Shown: positions 36,825-47,535 of the stretch, in pieces
Layout of the letters: each line of letters opens with the position of its first letter
How positions within the stretch are numbered: the first letter of the stretch is position 1
Origin: Cristatella mucedo
Lineage: Eukaryota; Bryozoa; Phylactolaemata; Cristatellidae
Direction of reading: 5' to 3'
Assembly: GCA_009760855.2 (NCBI GenBank)
Contig: WPIO01000002.1
Coordinates: forward strand, 700,001 to 762,000
DNA: 62,000 bases
Notes under the pieces: model-generated
Database searches by the model: none
What the model was told of the DNA's origin: nothing
What the model saw: the letters and a program-made list of their open reading frames with translations, nothing else
Position numbers and translations under genes: made by a program

Positions 36825-37460
36825 TGTGCGAGTGCAGCGTATGCAGACCAGAGAGGATTTTGAAGTCAATTGCATGCTTAATAAGGTACAAATGAATTTC
36901 TCATAGAAGTGATGTGATGTTGCAGCTGCGCTGTCGATGACAGGCCAGACGAGCTGCAGAGTTTTGTACTAGTTTCAGACAGTTACGAGCAGAGACCAGG
37001 AGTCCAGACTAAAGGGAGTTGCAATATTCTAAAGCAATGACAGAGACGCCTACTTAGGCTAACATACTCTCATCCAAGCAAGTCATAATTTTTTTAATTT
37101 CTTCAGTTTAAAATTGGCTGAATATGCAGTTGAAGTAAATGTGCTTATCCAGTTACAAGTCGTTTCACAATACATGCAGTAGTCACTGGAGTGATGCTGG
37201 ATGAACCAATCCTGAGAGCGAAGTCTTCCAGCTTATGGGTGACTCTAGGCTCGCGCATAGCTATCCCGATGGTCCAATAATCTCTGAGCTTTAGAATGTT
37301 AGCAGCCGTCAACATGTAAATGCCTTTAATGCAGGCTGGAAGGAAATTAAATGAGTTGGGTGTGGAGTAAGGCTTAAAATGGTCAAAATCTAGGCAGAGC
37401 TGAGTGTCATTGGAGTACGAATGAAAGCTAAGATTGTGTTTGCGACGACATTGCCCAGCG
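36825..37460 (-). mobile_element. LINE fragment (CR1/L2-like reverse transcriptase C terminus), diverged
   Basis: In minus orientation, SYSNDTQLCLDFDHF (from YADDTQL) is followed by KLEDFALRIGSSSITP and LKLVQNSAARLACHRQRS, then HAIDFKILSGLH. Several frameshifts and stops. It is more diverged from the other LINE-A copies, so perhaps a subfamily or an older insertion. Confidence 0.75.
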
Positions 37461-37944
37461 GATGATTATGCTGGCCAGCAAATGAAATCTGTTAGTCAGT
37501 TTTTTCAATCTAATAGGAATTTCAAGTACATTTTGGGATGCTCTTTAAGAATCTGCAACTCCTTTATCTTAGCACGTCAGGATGTTTACCAATTTTTACT
37601 TTTATTTTAAAATACTTTCATATGCAATACATGAAGTTTATGTAATCGTGTTATAATACTTTCATTCAGGTAATGAACAATATAAACATTAGTCTCCTTC
37701 ATATAGTCAAATGCTTTTAAGCTGCCTCTTCCATGACTTTCTGCTATGCTCAGCAGTTGGATTGCGGGGCTTCAGGCTCCAATAGTAATCGGCCATTGTT
37801 CATGTTAATATTCACGTGGCCTTGATATATACGCTCCATTTCATGTATGTCCTCATGGAACCCTGTTCCTTGATGAATGATCCACATTTGATGGGAAATA
37901 GTCAAGATGAGAGTTCAGATAATGTAATGTATCTTAACACTCAT

Positions 37945-38036
37945 TCTGGGCTCGAGCCCCGAGGCATATGTGAAGCGCCTGAATAGAGATTAAGTTATCA
38001 TAGGGCGCTATGCAAATAAATTAAATTTATTATATA
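37945..38036 (+). mobile_element. SINE-B 3' half
   Basis: GGGCTCGAGCCCCGAGGCAT, ATGTGAAGCGCCTGAATAGA, GATTAAGTTATCATAGGGCG, CTATGCAAATAAATTAAATT. The A-box half is missing. This copy shows the LINE-A-like 3' end very clearly. Confidence 0.8.
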
Positions 38037-38072
38037 TTTATTCTGCTGTCAAGTACGGCGTAGCGTTGAATC

Positions 38073-39490
38073 ATGTTCTCAACAATACACTTCGTGGGTA
38101 GTCAGCAGACTTTTGATTGCAGAGAAAGTTATCTACTACAGACTTTAATCCATTCCATGGACTGCAACTCTAACCCATTTGTTTTTAATGTAAACAGCGT
38201 GTCTTTGAACAATTCTTTCGTCTGCGAACCTACAAAAATGCCAGATTTTTATCTTTGCCTTGCTCATTTTAGGAAACCTTTCTTGTACGTACTTAAAGGC
38301 ATTGCCGCCTTGGTTCAGAACCTTAGCACAGTTTTTCGTTAGTCCAAGCTTTATGTGCAAGGGAGGAAGTAACACTCTTGCTGTCGACAAGAGAGGAGGC
38401 TCTTGGACGTTGTGGCTCACAGGAGCAAAATGTGGTCCCTGTAAACAAGTCTTTTTTCGGCAATGTAGAGCATCAGCGAGAGTACCCCACAGACATAAAA
38501 AGCACGGATACTTTGTGTAGGCACCTGGAAGTTCAAGCAGAGAGGCAATGACTATTAAATCACCTTATATCAGCCACTGGTATTCTCTTTCATCTGAACA
38601 GATTTGCATCCAGCAAAGAGGAAAGTTCGCTTCCATTGCAAAGTAAAACTCCCTTTAAACTGCAGTTTGATGAATCAATTCAGAGTATCCACTCAGTTGG
38701 ATTATAGCAATTTTCTATTTGGTTAACTAGACCTTCAACGTTGCCGCAATAGACTAATGAATCTTTCGTCGAAAATTACGGAAGAAACTCTTTTTCACGA
38801 TGTCTATACCGTGGAAATGTAGTAACCAGCGCAATAAAACGTTTCTCTTTTAATCGAGAGCCGATGAGTTCAGCCGACTTATTGGGCAGGTCGAGGTCTC
38901 TCACTAAGTCATCAAGCTCAGATTGTGACATTAACGTAGGTTTTGGAACATCAAAAGCATCATAGTTGTCATCAACGCACCTTCAGTTGAACTCAAATCA
39001 CTGTCAACCAATATGTCATTAAGTGTAAAAGGTGGATCATGAACTTTTACCTCGTTACTGTGCGGTACAGGCCGCATCGTTGACGGTAGATTTGGATATA
39101 CAATGTTATGCTTATTCTTCTTGCTGAATCCCATCATAATAGTGATGCAGAAATAATAATCCGAAGGTTGGTCCAAATCACTGGTACTCCAAATGGCATG
39201 CATTTGCTTTGAACTTTAAACCGTTGTCTCAAATTTTCTACACACGGCTTGAACATTGTATATGGTGCCCACCTGTCTTATCGTGATCTCCCAGCTTGAA
39301 CCCGAAGTAGGCGTGATAGCACTGCTTGACGAATCGGTAGCCGCTGCTCTTTTGTCGAGAGTCTCCCGCAGATGTAGCTGAATATATGTGGTGAATTCTT
39401 GCACTCCCTGGTATTGTAAATGGCAAATTTCCGTGGATTTAAAAAACTGTCAACCAACATAATGGCTATTTGCTGTACAAAAAATAACAT
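38073..39490 (-). pseudogene. Decayed copy of an unnamed multicopy animal gene family (KIxLPPLHIKLGLMK family)
   Basis: Reading on the minus strand from high to low coordinates: CYHAYFGFKLGDHDK (about 39330), PCVENLRQRFKVQSK...MPFGVPVIW (about 39230), YYFCITIMMGFSKKNKHNIV and YPNLPSTMRPVPHSNEV (about 39150-39060), then a stretch full of stops, then YTKYPCFLCLWGTLADALHC (38520-38461), LLPPLHIKLGLTKNCAKVLN and GNAFKYVQERFPKMSKAK (38360-38250). I recognise this order of motifs from large families of uncharacterised predicted proteins in arthropods and some other animals, with no assigned function. Frameshifts and stops between blocks show it is dead. I do not know whether the family is a transposon cargo or a host gene expanded by duplication. 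Confidence 0.8.
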
Positions 39491-39729
39491 ACATCATTAA
39501 TGGAATTAAGTGAGTGTAACGAGTGAATCTAATGAAAGCCAATATCACTATAGATTATGCGTAATTTCAAAGTGAACCGATTTTTGATAAACCTGATCTA
39601 CCAAACCTGACGTGCTAAAGCAAGACCAACTACGCCTTAAATCATCATTCGCGAAAAATATTTGGAAAGTAGCAACAAGCGCCGGGTATACTGATACAAT
39701 GCAGACCAGCCCTACAGGTGTGAAAAAAG

Positions 39730-40140
39730 AAGGGATACTAAATAGCCTAAGACTACATCCGGAGGTACCCCATAATTTTTAAATGCTCCTCCGATGTCCG
39801 AGAGGTATTTACGCCTACGCGCGGAGTAATCTCACTGAGGTAGTACCCAACCCATGTTCAGCACTGCGTCGGTGATACCCAAGCTTGTCGAGAGGCGCTC
39901 CGGAAGGATTCGGTGGTCAACTGTGTTAAATGCTACTGAAAAGAGGACTGACATATGTTGGCCCTACCACGATCAGCATCGTTCGGAATGTCTTTACAAA
40001 CCTAAATAAGTGCAGGTTCTTCGGAAAGTTAGGCTCTATCCTGCTGGAACTCTCTCGCAAGATCTGACATGCCGATGTAATCGCTTAGCAGCTGCACCGC
40101 CAATCGCTCAAGTGTCTTTTATAAGTATTGCACGAGGGAG
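39730..40140 (-). mobile_element. LINE-A reverse transcriptase fragment, decayed
   Basis: The minus translation shows FNTVDHRILPERLSTSLGIT (from the AFDTVDH motif) and a downstream GVPPD remnant of GVPQG. It parallels 57240-57360 in wording. Out of order with the neighbouring LINE-A pieces, so the block is rearranged or is a separate insertion. Confidence 0.65.
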
Positions 40141-40146
40141 GCTGTA

Positions 40147-41540
40147 ATATAAAAGTAATAATAATGCACTTGATAAAGCGCCCTCGGAGAACTCAATCTC
40201 TCTCTAGGCGCTTTACATTTGCTGCAAAGGGAAATGCAATTGAATGGCGAGTAATATCATGCTGTACAAAATTTACTTAGGTTCCCTTGATACCGGTTGA
40301 GCGTCAGCTTTTTAATAAGTGGCCAGACAACAGCTGCTTTTAGTGGGGAAGGTACATCGCCATAAACAAGGGATATATTTACAGTATTTGTAATAGCGGA
40401 AAGCAACCTGTCTATGGACTTCACCCGGAGAACATTTGGACTATGGATAACCATTGGTCTATTTAGTCTGTACATTTTCTTTTAGCGACTAATACAACCG
40501 AGCCGGGCCTGCAGGGGAGAGAGAAAAGGAGGACGACAACGATTGCACACAAGCACATACCACTGAGGGGATGCAGTCCCTTATCCGTTTAATTTTACCT
40601 AAAAAGAATTTTCAGAAATCCTCTCCTAACTTTTCATTGGGGTCGCTGGGCAATACGCTTGTTTGCGAGCGATTAAGATGATGGTCAATAGTTGACTAAA
40701 ACTTTCGTGCTTTTGATTTGTGATTCTAATATTACTCATTAAAACTAGACTTATCTTAGCTAAAATGATTTGCTACCTACTTTAGTCTTTAAATGGCAAG
40801 CTGTCGACAGTGATTCCCAACGTTTTGACAGCCTTCTCAAGCATATGTTTAGCTTTCATTGCTTACTTTATATCAGAGATCAGCCAAAGGGCGACTTGGC
40901 GGAGACGAACCTGTCGTTTAGTCAAAGGTCCACTCATCTGGGACTTCCTGCAGCTAGCACCGTGCAGCAGTGCATTGCATCGAGGATAGAAGGTCGGTAG
41001 GACGGTCAAGCAGAAGAGTGGAGGACGAAAAGTGGACAGCATCGATGTCAAGAAACTTAAGGCCTCTTGACAAAAATGGGATGCAGAGGCACAACATATT
41101 CAACGAGGAACTACATACGCAAACAATCAAATATGTAGAAACGGGTCACTTTTGGGCTCGATAGAGCACAATCACGGAAGAAATTGTGATGTCATTTTAT
41201 GTGTAGGGAGCTTGAAAGTGAGCACGGTGGCAGACTCAGACAGTGCACGAATGTTAGAAATCGCAGATCAGATGAACTAACAAAAAGGATATTAAAAATA
41301 CCAAGAATGAAAGAAAGATTCCTAGTGCAAAGAACTGAAATAATGTCAGGAAAGACAAAGGTGTGAATGGGATTGCTACCTGGTGAACGATAAACTACCA
41401 CCATCGGCAACTTACCACTAGTTGGACTAAGAACCAGAGATTCAAAAGATTGCTTAGCAGTAGCCGAGAACCCAAGACCTACTGCACATTTCCTATTTGA
41501 AGCAGCGATATAGCCTGCGTCAGTTGAAGCATACAACCTG
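40147..41540 (-). mobile_element. LINE-A, internally deleted: endonuclease, start of reverse transcriptase, 3' end
   Basis: Minus 41536-41192 reads SFESLVLSPTSGKLPMVVVY, RSPGSNP and LSFILGIFNIL, the APE-type endonuclease (VVYRPPGSN, LGDFN) of CR1/L2 elements. Minus 40475-40257 reads ITNTVNISLVYGDVPSPLKA, AVVWPLIKK, the beginning of the reverse transcriptase. It then jumps directly to the standard LINE-A 3' end at 40262-40147. The rest of the reverse transcriptase is missing. This is the only endonuclease part seen in the window. Confidence 0.8.
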
Positions 41541-42163
41541 AAAAATACGTTAAAATGCTAATTAAAACTATTAGCCAACGTGTTGCCTTAAAGCAAACTG
41601 GTCTCAGTGGATCAACCCTAGGTGAATCAGTTTTTGCAGACATATAATCTGTAATGATTGTCACTTACTCTAGCTTAATCTCACATATTTTGAGCTAGCC
41701 CTTGGATGGACTCAAGCTGAGAAATTTGAAAAACTGAAGCCAGCAAGGTAGACACGGTAAAAAGTTGTATCTTAGTAAGCATAACTAGTCTCCAAATACA
41801 AAACGCTCGATAAGCTACAGCTCGTTCAGCACAACTATAACAAGTGAGCTACTCGCACAGACAGCAAAAAGTCAGTTTAATTTGTATGATCATTAAATAT
41901 ATATATATTTATTTATTTATTTATTAAATAGGAATGTGCATAAATAACAATCAACAAAACCTACATGAGCTAACGATACTGATGTGGTCACACGTCCATG
42001 CAGGGTAACAAGATATCGCATCTTAGGGCAAGGCATAATAAAGATGCCTTGTATGTAAGCCTATGCCACAAACTGACATGAAGCACTGCAAAGGCAGTAA
42101 ATCGGGCACGTACAAGTCAGCAAGTCAGCGGAGCAACACTACGGGCTACTGGCCGGGCAGAGG

Positions 42164-42261
42164 CTAGATGCTCTCGAGTATGCACTCCTCGACCAGCTTC
42201 TGCAGGCTGGGATTCTCCAGAGCAGCAGCTACTCGCTCTTTGTCGTTAATCTGCTTGTTCA
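42164..42261 (-). CDS. CIAO2A: CIAO2A coding exon 4 with stop
   Basis: This 98-nt exon follows acceptor CTTTCAG (minus sense). Its first two bases complete a Val codon, then [20 protein letters not shown] and a short tail ending in ESI, with the TAG stop at 42166-42164. The [13 protein letters not shown] block is the most conserved part of the CIAO2A C terminus. Confidence 0.95.
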
Positions 42262-43901
42262 CTGAAAGAAAAGAGCTCTCTTTTAAAGACTCGACTAGCT
42301 ACTGTGTCAGGTTGCAGTAGCTGGCAAGCACCGCGAGTTAAAAATCTTCCCTATCAGTCCCCTTCACAAATAGAGAGGCATCTGATTTTCAAGAGGTACC
42401 AACATATCTAAATAGAGACATAGCTATTGACACAGTCATGCACTGAACAGACAATACACTTTCAAAAAAGAGTCTACTATCAAATGAATACTTCCGTTGG
42501 CATTTCAACATGCCCAGGGCTACTTAAAGAACATGGCTCGCTACTGTTCCACTTACCATTTGATCATGCTTCCTTACAGCATATGTGAAGTGCCTAGAAA
42601 TAGATTTAAGTTCTCCGAGGGTGCTATACGAATGTATTATCATTTTGTAACTCGTATTAGCTACCGTGCTCTCTCTCTCAGACTATTGTTTAATTACATG
42701 TTGGCTGTGCCGCAAAAAATGCCTTACGGCTTCCTGCTACCACAAAGTATGGCCACAAGAATTTTCATCGAATCCGAGAAATTCAGCCCATCCGAGAAAT
42801 TCAGCCCATCTGAGAAATTCAGCCCCGTTTGCACTTTACTAAAGCAGCTAAGGTGGCTCCAGATGATCTGTGGATACAAACTAAAATTTGTACCCAGACA
42901 TACAAGACTGCTTTGTCATTGCTCCTTCAAACCTACAAAAAACAGCTCTCTGTTCAGTCTCCATTACCTGGCGTCTTTTCAAGTCACTGCGTTAGATATT
43001 CTCTCTTTTCAATTACAGACTACTAGTCCCTCACACTCAATAAATAAATAAAAATAAATCAATAAATTAGTCAATAAATCAGAGGCTGACCGTAAGAGCT
43101 TCTCACCTGCCTCTCTGCCAGCTATACCTTCCTCCCCTCAGCTAGCCAGGGAAGCACCTCATTAAAGTAACCCACAGCTGGCCTAATTGAACAATACCGA
43201 GTAGACTGCTTGATCAACTTAAAAATAGTTTAGTCTGTTATGCGGATAGAAACAATAATATTGGAGTTATTACTCCTTTGAAGGTTTCAGGCCACTGAAT
43301 CGTGGCACTCTCAGGGCCCATTGAAACACCCTTCATACGATACACTGAAAGACATAGGACATTACCTTGCGAATCTGTACATTCGGAAAAAAGCTTTTGC
43401 TCCGAGACTATAAAACAAAACTTCCACAAATCTAACCTGATGATATATTCTTATCTGCTACCGACTAAAGCACCTCCTGTGCAGCCCTCCTATGCTGCTA
43501 CTTCTACACTAGTAACTTCTGTTAATAACCTGCTGACTCAGTTATGCTTCGCACTTTTTCCTCTACTCTGAAACAATCAAGGACCGTTGGCTGCTATATG
43601 ATCCCTTAGGCTTTGACAGCATCATGGAAAATGCCAGCCAAACAAGCATACAGCTCTTATGGCAGCAGAGCTACAGATCGAGATACACACAGCTAAAACT
43701 TGCAATCACGGCCAAGCGATGGAGCTGGACATAAAGCATAGAGCAACAGTTCTCAAGAACAATTAACAGATCGGAAACAGGTCTACACTAAACTACCAAA
43801 AGCCATGGTTGCCCCTGAAGCTCAAGCAATTTAACCAGCTTGCACAACAACAAAATGGGCATCTGGAGGACGAAAGCAGAAAAAAGCAAACACGAACCAT
43901 A

Positions 43902-43957
<56 letters not shown>

Positions 43958-46436
43958 GGCAGTAATGCTCCAAAATCACGATCACTGACTATGGGGGCAG
44001 GAACAAATTTAGTGATACGACATGAAGGACAACTGGTGGGGGATTTTAAAAATTAAAGCAAACGTCGAGAAAACTAGACCCTAAGCATTGTTCAGGACTG
44101 TTTCCATCCATCGATCGACAACGGCAGCAAGTACTAAATGAAAGAAGCAGCATGGCATGCTGCGACCGTGAATTGTGAAACAAGAAGATCCTGCTATTAT
44201 ACCGACTCCATTAACTTTACCTTCTACCGGTTTTTTACTCAGCTAGGATCGACCTTTGCCTGGACTACAATATTTCTGAAGCAGTCAGAGAACCTCAAAC
44301 GTCTTACCAAAAACCTATAAATCACACTCACTTGCTCACTGTTGAGCAGGTTATCGAGCAAACTCTACTCTTGTGAATATCTGCAACAACTTTCCACAAT
44401 TTGGTGGTTTAAGCAGGCTTGCTACTCCAGCCGCTAAATGCTCAAGGAGATCGCTTGCTATTATATAAACAGCCCAAATAACTTTGAAAGGCCACTGCTA
44501 CTTATGGCTAACAATCAAGGTCTAGCAAGCCCATTAGCCATACCAGCTAAGCCAATGTATCAGATATACAGACCGGATGACTTGAGGAGGATGCATGATT
44601 GAAAAGATAGGCTAGAAGCCGATCGGGCACTCGGCAGGCAATCAGCTATAGTCAAGACTGCTGGGCAGCTGCCAACAGCACAGGTTGCAGCAGCACATCA
44701 CTTCTACTCCGCACCTTCGTCCTCGATGTTGTGAGTGCCCTTCTTGACGAACAAGTCCAGCTTAAATTTCAACGGCAAGCTTCTTTGCAGTTTGACACGA
44801 AGGCATAAGCCTGTGAACAAGAGCCGCGACTAGTCGCAGGACAGCTCACCAGCAGCCGACTACAGATAGCAGCAGAAGCAGCACTCGGGAGCACAAGAGG
44901 AGCATTCAACCCCAGCTGCAGCTGCAGGGAAATGATACGTGTGTGCAGCCGTTACCTATTAGAGCTGCCAGCGAACAGTGTGGCACCGTTGGCACAAAAG
45001 TTATAACAACATGCAGGGAGTCTGACGCTGCTATTCTTTTGACTTGCACACACTCCTCTGATAGCACGCTCAGATCTTCGAGGGACTCCGGTCGTTCGGG
45101 ATCCTTGATGTCCTTCACCATGTCTGCCAGCAAACAGAGTACGCTGCAGGAAGAAAACTGCGGCCACTTGCGACCTAGCAACTTGTGGTGGAATAGTTTG
45201 AGCTTGTGCGCTACACTCATTGCTACACTAATACAATCATTGCCTTGCTGTCGCACAAATGGGCAAGCTATGCCACCCTTTAGTCACACTCCAGAGACTA
45301 GCAAAGAAAACAAGCAATTTCACTCGGCACAAACACAAATATCGATGATCACTATCGTGACTGTGGGTCGGGTACACCAGTGAGCTGCAGGTGTGTCCCA
45401 CAGTGCCACCGGGCACCAGAGAACCACGTTGTCACGGTCTCACTCATCCCGAATCTTAAATCCTCCCAAATCGCCATTCCAACACCATCACAATTTCTAC
45501 ATTCTTAAATAGACAACGAGCAGGCTCGGCTAATATTGACTGCGTCGTGACATAACTTGAGCCCTACATTCTGACAACATACTGCTCGGGGACAGTTGAG
45601 TCTCTTGTCAGATCCAGCTACACTGTGAAACAGATTACGTTATTCTGACGACAGAAATTCGCGCAAAATTTCAGTAATGATAGATAAAACGAATACAAAA
45701 TCCTAACTAAATATGTGCGTCAACAGCGAGCCTACACTGACTCGAAAACGATGAATGACAATGCTGCACATCTAGAAGCATGTTGGGTGCTACGGTCACA
45801 AGGCAGGCATGACCATTTCTAAACAAAAAGGGCACCTAAGAACTCAACACTCCGAACTACTGAACTACTAATCTTAAAAAAGACTTAATGGCAAACTTCG
45901 GGTCAATTTGGCCACATGCACATGCACCATAATCGGGTGCAAATTGGGCTGCTCATCAAAGAAAAGCTAACCGTAGTGATGCGAGCTCATTCCGTTAAGA
46001 TTTGCTGACGATCAATGCTTGCATCTCGTTCTCGAGTGCATGTGCTTGTGCGAGCGGATGACTACGCGATTTACCAGTAGTCTTAGACCATTTGCTACTG
46101 CATCGCGGAATCCTTTGCTAGGCACCCACCAACATCGCGCGTTTTTTAGTGTTACCTCCGGAGTAATTCAGTTATTTCCGCCAAGTGCTAATTTTTAGGT
46201 ATTATCTGAACTCTGTGAATGCACTTTGGAAGGACCGCAGAACAACTATCCGCCAGGCTTTAGAAGAAACGGACCGGCAACACAGTCGACTAACCGTAAA
46301 TCTCCAGAGCTATGTCAGCAAGCTTACGTCCGCCGTAAATCCCCGGAGGCTCTAAATCTAAGTTTCGATTGAATCCTCTTTCTATTTCTTCCATAATCTT
46401 AGCACAATACGCATCCGCGTCCATAAACAAGGCCAT
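42164..46436 (-). CDS. CIAO2A: CIAO2A (FAM96A), cytosolic iron-sulphur assembly component 2A; four coding exons
   Basis: The coding sequence joins complement(42164..42261, 44715..44810, 44956..45123, 46295..46436): 504 nt, 167 residues, with phases matching at all three junctions. The protein is a MIP18/DUF59-family factor of the cytosolic iron-sulphur assembly targeting machinery; in animals the 2A paralogue serves mainly IRP1/ACO1 maturation and works with CIAO1 (family knowledge). Visible landmarks are [17 protein letters not shown] at about residues 43-59, [20 protein letters not shown] around the conserved reactive cysteine (about 95-114), and [17 protein letters not shown] near the C terminus. 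The LCLRVKLQR and C-terminal wording match CIAO2A better than CIAO2B. Human CIAO2A is about 160 residues, so this copy looks complete. The first ATG (46436) follows an in-frame stop upstream. Introns are 1171, 145 and 2453 nt; the last is full of repeats. AATAAA repeats at about 41908-41932 (minus sense) could supply polyadenylation signals. Confidence 0.95.
42575..42645 (+). mobile_element. SINE-B or LINE-A 3' end remnant
   Basis: ACAGCATATGTGAAGTGCCT, AGAAATAGATTTAAGTTCTC, CGAGGGTGCTATACGAATGT, ATTATCAT. Features of both families are mixed (CATATGTGAAG from SINE-B, CCTAGAAA from LINE-A). It lies in CIAO2A intron 3. Confidence 0.6.
42773..42826 (+). repeat. 18-bp unit in three tandem copies
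   Basis: TCCGAGAAATTCAGCCCA at 42773, 42791 and 42809 (third copy differs at two positions). It lies in CIAO2A intron 3 and would read SEKFSP three times on the plus strand, in a frame with no other sign of coding. Confidence 0.95.
42835..43620 (+). mobile_element. LINE-B-like fragment in CIAO2A intron 3
   Basis: AAGGTGGCTCCAGATGATCT...ACATACAAGACTGCT encodes a degraded version of the LPVDxxI...TYKAL reverse-transcriptase tail. Further on, 43450-43620 (GCTACCGAC, CTGACTCAGTTATGC, CCGTTGGCTGCT) resembles the 3' part of LINE-B near 30035-30180. Heavily decayed, in the opposite direction to the host gene. Confidence 0.5.
43904..43954. repeat. (CA)n microsatellite in CIAO2A intron 3
   Basis: 51 bp of uninterrupted AC. 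Confidence 0.96.
44715..44810 (-). CDS. CIAO2A: CIAO2A coding exon 3
   Basis: This 96-nt exon follows acceptor TTGTTCACAG and ends at donor GTGCGG (44714). It reads [19 protein letters not shown] then [12 protein letters not shown], matching the [12 protein letters not shown] and GTHSTEED segments of CIAO2A. Reading through the donor would hit TAG five codons later, so splicing is required. Confidence 0.94.
44956..45123 (-). CDS. CIAO2A: CIAO2A coding exon 2 (DUF59 core)
   Basis: The exon starts after the acceptor TTTGCTGGCAG (AG at 45125-45124) and ends at donor GTAACG (45955-style boundary at 44955). It is 168 nt: two bases complete Asp48, then 55 codons, then one base of the Gly codon. 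It carries KDIKDPERP, the [11 protein letters not shown] strand-helix and the hallmark TPTVPHCS-like motif (here [15 protein letters not shown]). Confidence 0.95.
46295..46436 (-). CDS. CIAO2A: CIAO2A coding exon 1
   Basis: This exon encodes residues 1-47 plus one base. It runs from ATG at 46436 to the donor GTTAGT at 46294. The C-terminal ALEIY aligns with ALEVY of the human protein, immediately before the DPE(K/R)P core. The N-terminal part ([25 protein letters not shown]) is not conserved in human CIAO2A to my knowledge. A second in-frame ATG at 46424 is an alternative start. Confidence 0.9.
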
Positions 46437-46783
46437 GATGCCTCCAGCAGAGTTAGCCACGCCTAATAACGCGTGCGAATCCCAAGGTCGTCATTGACCT
46501 TCACGTATCAGTTTCCGCTTCTCGCGATTGAACGAGCGTTTGTCTCGGCAGCGGCCATCTCTTCACCGCTTGCAATCAACTTTGCTATACAAGTGAGATC
46601 ATAATAATCCAATAAAAAACCTGATAGGCCTAAAATGTTGCATTCGTTGTGGCGCTGACAACATTAATGGCTTGAGGCACACGCGAGCGCTAACCTGTCA
46701 GGACGTCTGTTGAAGTTGAAATCAGATACCGCTATTTCTGTCTTACAACGGTCCATATAGGTCACTTCCTGGAGAGAGAGTGC

Positions 46784-46999
46784 ATGATGGCCAGTCTTCT
46801 GCAGTACGAATGCCTAAGGCCTCAGCTCCTGAAGCTCAAACGCCGGCGCTGGCGGGGCTTACGCGTCGCACGTCCGCAACCGTCCTTAAGCTGGGCAATC
46901 GAGTATCCCCCGGACAAGGGAGCCAAAGTAGTGAACTATGGTACTTCCATCCGAAAATGCCGTCCTTTGGCCAGCCACTGTTTTCGAGCTCCTATTTGA
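46784..46999 (+). CDS. Candidate small coding exon, divergent from CIAO2A
   Basis: ATGATGGCCAGT at 46784 opens a 71-codon frame reading MMASLLQYECLRPQLLKLKR then RRWRGLRVAR and SWAIEYPPDKGAKVVNYGTS. It lies 350 bp from the CIAO2A start in head-to-head orientation. I do not recognise it, and an overlapping longer frame (46780-47193) is equally open. Chance opening is quite possible. Confidence 0.2.
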   Translation: MMASLLQYECLRPQLLKLKRRRWRGLRVARPQPSLSWAIEYPPDKGAKVVNYGTSIRKCRPLASHCFRAPI

Positions 47000-47394
47000 A
47001 CGCCGTCAGTTTGAATTATAGTCTCCAATGGCGACCGTTAACAAAATGGTGTGCAGCTCTGCTTTTCGGACCGGGAACTCGGCAGCTAGTCAGCATTATT
47101 CATTCCTCGATAGGATACCGCCACCCTGGAACACTATCTGTCTTAATTCTGGAGACCCTTCACTTATATAATGGTGAGCGGCGTCGTGGGTGACAAATGA
47201 CCCCCGGTATTTAAGGAGGCCGATCCTACGAGTGTTAAGTTACGATTCTAGGGGCAAGCTACAGCCGTCTTTTGGCAAACGCTATTAAAGTTTGGGGAGG
47301 AAAGCGCGCTATTTGCTTATAGTTGTATCTCAATTTTTGATGCATTTTGTTTACATGATGCACTGCTTATTTCTGTGCCGCGCGTATTATTATG

Positions 47395-47535
47395 TTCGAC
47401 CAGGCACTGTCGTACTCTGTTGGCTACCGAAAGCCGCTTAGGCTGTGAGTGCGCTATAAAAAACTCTCCTGCGTAACAGCCACATGGTCTTTATGACTTT
47501 GTGGAGTTACAGACGGAGATACAATACACGATAAT
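47395..47535 (+). mobile_element. LINE-B 3' end remnant
   Basis: GTTGGCTACCGAAAGCC, then AACTCTCCTGCGTAAC, CACATGGTCTTTATG and GGAGTTACAGACGGAGATACA parallel the last 140 bp of the copy at 30150-30297. There is no coding part. Confidence 0.75.

Noticed and set aside
42497-43051. 184-codon plus frame inside CIAO2A intron 3
   Set aside because: It spans a SINE/LINE 3' end remnant, the 18-bp triplicate and a LINE tail in mixed frames, so it is a mosaic of repeats.
44906-45256. 116-residue single-exon protein starting at 45256
   Set aside because: The first 44 residues of that frame are intron sequence upstream of the acceptor at 45124; the real first exon is at 46295-46436.
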